From the NCBI GenBank assembly GCA_903930195.1, contig CAIYXH010000167.1:1-7118 (forward strand): 7,118 nucleotides of DNA, given 5' to 3'. This document shows, piece after piece, positions 5,581-7,118 of the stretch (positions are counted from its first letter, which is position 1; each line of letters starts with the position of its first letter). The translations under genes and the position numbers were made by a program. Below the pieces are notes generated by a model, which saw nothing but the letters and a program-made list of their open reading frames with translations, searched no databases and had not been told where the DNA came from. The stretch comes from an uncultured Actinomycetes bacterium. GTDB taxonomy: Bacteria > Actinomycetota > Thermoleophilia > Gaiellales > Gaiellaceae.

Positions 5581-5975
5581 TCTTCGTCGACACCTCTTAC
5601 TGGATCGCTCTGATGAGAGTCCAGGACGATCGGCATGCTCTCGCCGCAGAGCTGTTCGCTCGATATAGGGGTGAGCCTCTGGCGACCTCGAACCACGTCC
5701 GCGGTGAGCTGTGGACGTTTCTTCGGCGATTCACCGGCCACGCTCCGGCGGTTGCCGCAGTCGATCGAATTGACGCGGCGTCGCGCGTCGAGCTCCTGAT
5801 CGTGTCACGGGAAGACGAGCTCGAGGCCTGGAGCTGGTTGCGTCGACGCGACGAGCGCCGCTACTCGTTCGTCGATGCCACGAGCTTCGCGTTGATGCGA
5901 CGTCTTGCGATCCGAGATGTCCTCGCATTCGACGAGGACTTCGCTGCCGCCGGCTTCGTCGAGCTGCGCGCTTAG
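5577..5975 (+). CDS. vapC: VapC-type PIN-domain ribonuclease toxin
   Basis: A 132-residue single PIN domain, the normal VapC length. VapC toxins are metal-dependent RNases that cut tRNA or rRNA and stop growth unless VapB is bound. The acidic active site is complete: D5 in MIFVDTSYW, E44 in RGELW, D100 in SFVDATSF, and D119 with D121 in AFDEDF. No frameshift or truncation is seen, so the toxin should be active. The start is a TTG at 5577 overlapping the vapB stop, with no ribosome-binding site of its own, so synthesis depends on vapB translation. Its TAG stop overlaps the TAA stop of the convergent hydrolase gene. The target RNA cannot be predicted. Confidence 0.9.
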   Translation: MIFVDTSYWIALMRVQDDRHALAAELFARYRGEPLATSNHVRGELWTFLRRFTGHAPAVAAVDRIDAASRVELLIVSREDELEAWSWLRRRDERRYSFVDATSFALMRRLAIRDVLAFDEDFAAAGFVELRA

Positions 5976-6730
5976 CGGTACTTCTCGACGAAAGCGAGCA
6001 CGCGGTTCCAGGCATCCTCGGACGCCTCCGCGAACTCGTCCTGCTTGCGGTCGAAGAAGCTGTGCGGGGCGCCCGGGTACTCGACGATCTCGTGCTGGAC
6101 GCCGGCGTCCGTCAGCGCCTGGTCGAAGGCGGCGTTGTCCTCGGCCGTGATGTGCGCGTCGGCGCCGGCCTGCAGTGCGAGGATCGGCGCCTGCATCTGC
6201 TCCGCCCGCTGGATCGGGCCGGGGTAGCCCTCGCGATCGCCCGTGCGGCCGTAGAAGCCGATCGCACCCGAGAGGCCATGTCCGCTCGCGGCGGCCATCC
6301 ACGAGTGCCAGCCGCCGAAGCAGAACCCGACCGTGAAGATCGACGTGCAGCCACCGCCCTTCTCGCTCCGCAGCCAGTTGACCGCGGCGGTGACGTCCAT
6401 CTGGACGAGCACCGGCTGGGTCTGGGCGACGTGGGGGGCGTAGTCGAAGTCCTCGCCGCGCTTCTCGGCGCCGGCCGTGCGCGCGAAGTAGTCGATCGCG
6501 ATCGCGTTGTAGCCGCGCTCGGCGAACCGCAGTGCGACCTCCTCATAGAAGGAGTAGAGCCCGCGGACGTCCGGCAGCACCACGATCCCGACGCCGTTCG
6601 ACTCCTCGGGCTCGGCGGCGAACGCCATCACGCGCGCCCGGTCGAGCGGCTCGAGGATCAGGTCGCGATGTGAGACGGCCGCGCCCGCGATGACCGGGAT
6701 CGGCGGCGACGAGTCGAGGTCGAAGCACAC
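5972..6730 (-). CDS. Dienelactone hydrolase family alpha/beta hydrolase
   Basis: A 252-residue cytoplasmic alpha/beta hydrolase of the dienelactone hydrolase family, which typically opens lactone or ester bonds. The Cys-Asp-His triad is intact: C137 in the nucleophile elbow GFCFGG (135-140), D191 in AGAD, and H223 in GAPHSFFD. E40 and the VVLPDVRGL run (50-58) fit the family's early strand and oxyanion region. There is no signal peptide. Many relatives are not true dienelactone hydrolases, so the substrate is open; no chlorocatechol or other aromatic pathway genes are in view. The GTG at 6730 is chosen because homology-like sequence begins soon after and a TATCCT box stands 6 nt upstream. It lies 17 nt after the stop of the preceding gene, so it may also be read from upstream. 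Confidence 0.88.
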   Translation of the reverse strand: MCFDLDSSPPIPVIAGAAVSHRDLILEPLDRARVMAFAAEPEESNGVGIVVLPDVRGLYSFYEEVALRFAERGYNAIAIDYFARTAGAEKRGEDFDYAPHVAQTQPVLVQMDVTAAVNWLRSEKGGGCTSIFTVGFCFGGWHSWMAAASGHGLSGAIGFYGRTGDREGYPGPIQRAEQMQAPILALQAGADAHITAEDNAAFDQALTDAGVQHEIVEYPGAPHSFFDRKQDEFAEASEDAWNRVLAFVEKYR

Positions 6731-6736
6731 GCCGCG

Positions 6737-6742
6737 AGGATA
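6737..6742 (-). promoter_or_regulatory. Leaderless-type -10 box of the hydrolase gene
   Basis: TATCCT on the minus strand, followed by 6 nt and the GTG at 6730. It lies in the 17-nt gap between two same-strand genes, suggesting an internal promoter. The -35 region falls in the upstream coding sequence and is not recognisable. Confidence 0.45.
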
Positions 6743-6747
6743 GCCCG

Positions 6748-7118
6748 CTACGACGCCGTTGCGCGGCGCTGCCAGCGGTCGCGCCACGTCTCGCGGGTGA
6801 GCCCCGAGATCAGCGCCCGCCGCTGCAGCTTCCCGCGACCACGGCCGAGCACGTTCACGCGGAAGGCCTGGTCTCCGAGCGGCAGCTCCACGGACGTCGT
6901 CGCCCCGTCGAGCGTGAGCGTCTCGCGCTCGACGTAGTCGGAGCGCGCATCCGGCCGCTCGCTGAAGCGCACCTCCCACTCGGTGACGAGCGGCGTCGCA
7001 TCCCAGGCGAGCCGGAAGCCGTCGCCCTCGGCGCGGCGGACGTCGAGCGAGCCCGTGATCGTCGGCTTCGTCCGCAGCGCGCCGCCGCCACCGCTGCGCA
7101 GGCCGAGGCCGCCCGGAC
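6748..7118 (-). CDS. C-terminal part of a fibronectin-III-like domain protein (start beyond the right edge)
   Basis: The last 123 or so codons of a larger protein, entering at the right edge and ending at TAG 6750-6748. A glycine-rich linker (LRSGGGG) leads into a beta-rich segment of about 85 residues. It has the pattern of a fibronectin type III or similar Ig-like fold: a strand with LDVRR, then FRLAWDATPLVTEWEVRFSE (W-D and W-E-V positions), then TLTLDG, then VELPLGDQAFRVNVLG. After it comes a basic tail with several Trp and Arg residues. No catalytic motif is visible and the N-terminal function is unknown. Fn3-like modules usually mediate binding, often outside the cell, but no signal peptide can be checked. 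It precedes the hydrolase by 17 nt on the same strand. Confidence 0.6.
   Translation of the reverse strand, partial: PGGLGLRSGGGGALRTKPTITGSLDVRRAEGDGFRLAWDATPLVTEWEVRFSERPDARSDYVERETLTLDGATTSVELPLGDQAFRVNVLGRGRGKLQRRALISGLTRETWRDRWQRRATAS

Noticed and set aside
1..7118. A wholly new multi-gene system
   Set aside because: Each recognisable gene belongs to a known family and seems to be separately promoted. The NERD/HNH adjacency is suggestive but the sequence alone does not show a joint system. No CRISPR repeats, tRNA genes, integrase or insertion-sequence ends were seen.

Overview
The window is GC-rich, tightly packed bacterial DNA. It most resembles an actinomycetote, possibly of the class Thermoleophilia. 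This is inferred from base composition, EttA and DUF2237 sequence style, frequent GTG starts and leaderless-looking promoters; there is no rRNA or other marker to prove it. I see ten protein genes, two of them cut by the window edges, and no tRNA, rRNA, CRISPR array, transposase or phage gene.

Layout. At the left edge is the N-terminal part of a DEAD-box RNA helicase (minus). It is divergent from ettA (plus), an ABC-F ribosome-associated ATPase, so the first 2.2 kb concerns RNA and translation. A perfect 10-bp hairpin follows ettA. Next come two plus-strand accessory genes: a zinc-finger + NERD nuclease-like protein (2300-3109) and an SRA-like + HNH endonuclease of probable type IV (modification-dependent) restriction type (3181-4023). 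Converging on them is a minus-strand pair, a DUF2237 protein and a DMT/EamA-like membrane protein (4028-5252). Divergent from that pair is a vapBC toxin-antitoxin module (5347-5975). It meets, stop codon to stop codon, a minus-strand dienelactone hydrolase family gene (5972-6730). Upstream of that is the C-terminal end of a protein with a fibronectin-III-like segment (6748 to the right edge).

Two regulatory patterns stand out. First, seven genes (ettA, NERD, HNH, DUF2237, DMT, vapB, dienelactone hydrolase) have a TANNNT-like hexamer (GATGAT for the NERD gene) exactly 6 or 7 nt before the chosen start and no convincing Shine-Dalgarno sequence. For the NERD and HNH genes a TTGNNN -35 element lies exactly 17 bp further upstream. 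This fits leaderless mRNAs, each gene having its own promoter. Second, the helicase is the exception. It has a real AAGGAG ribosome-binding site, and that site can pair with a CTCCTT upstream in the same leader, closing a nested stem-loop that could mask the site.

The NERD, HNH and vapBC genes look like an accessory, defence-type set. Sample 60-base lines in them run about 55-60% GC, against about 75% in ettA and the hydrolase. Separate promoters and two unrelated minus-strand genes in between argue against one co-transcribed operon.
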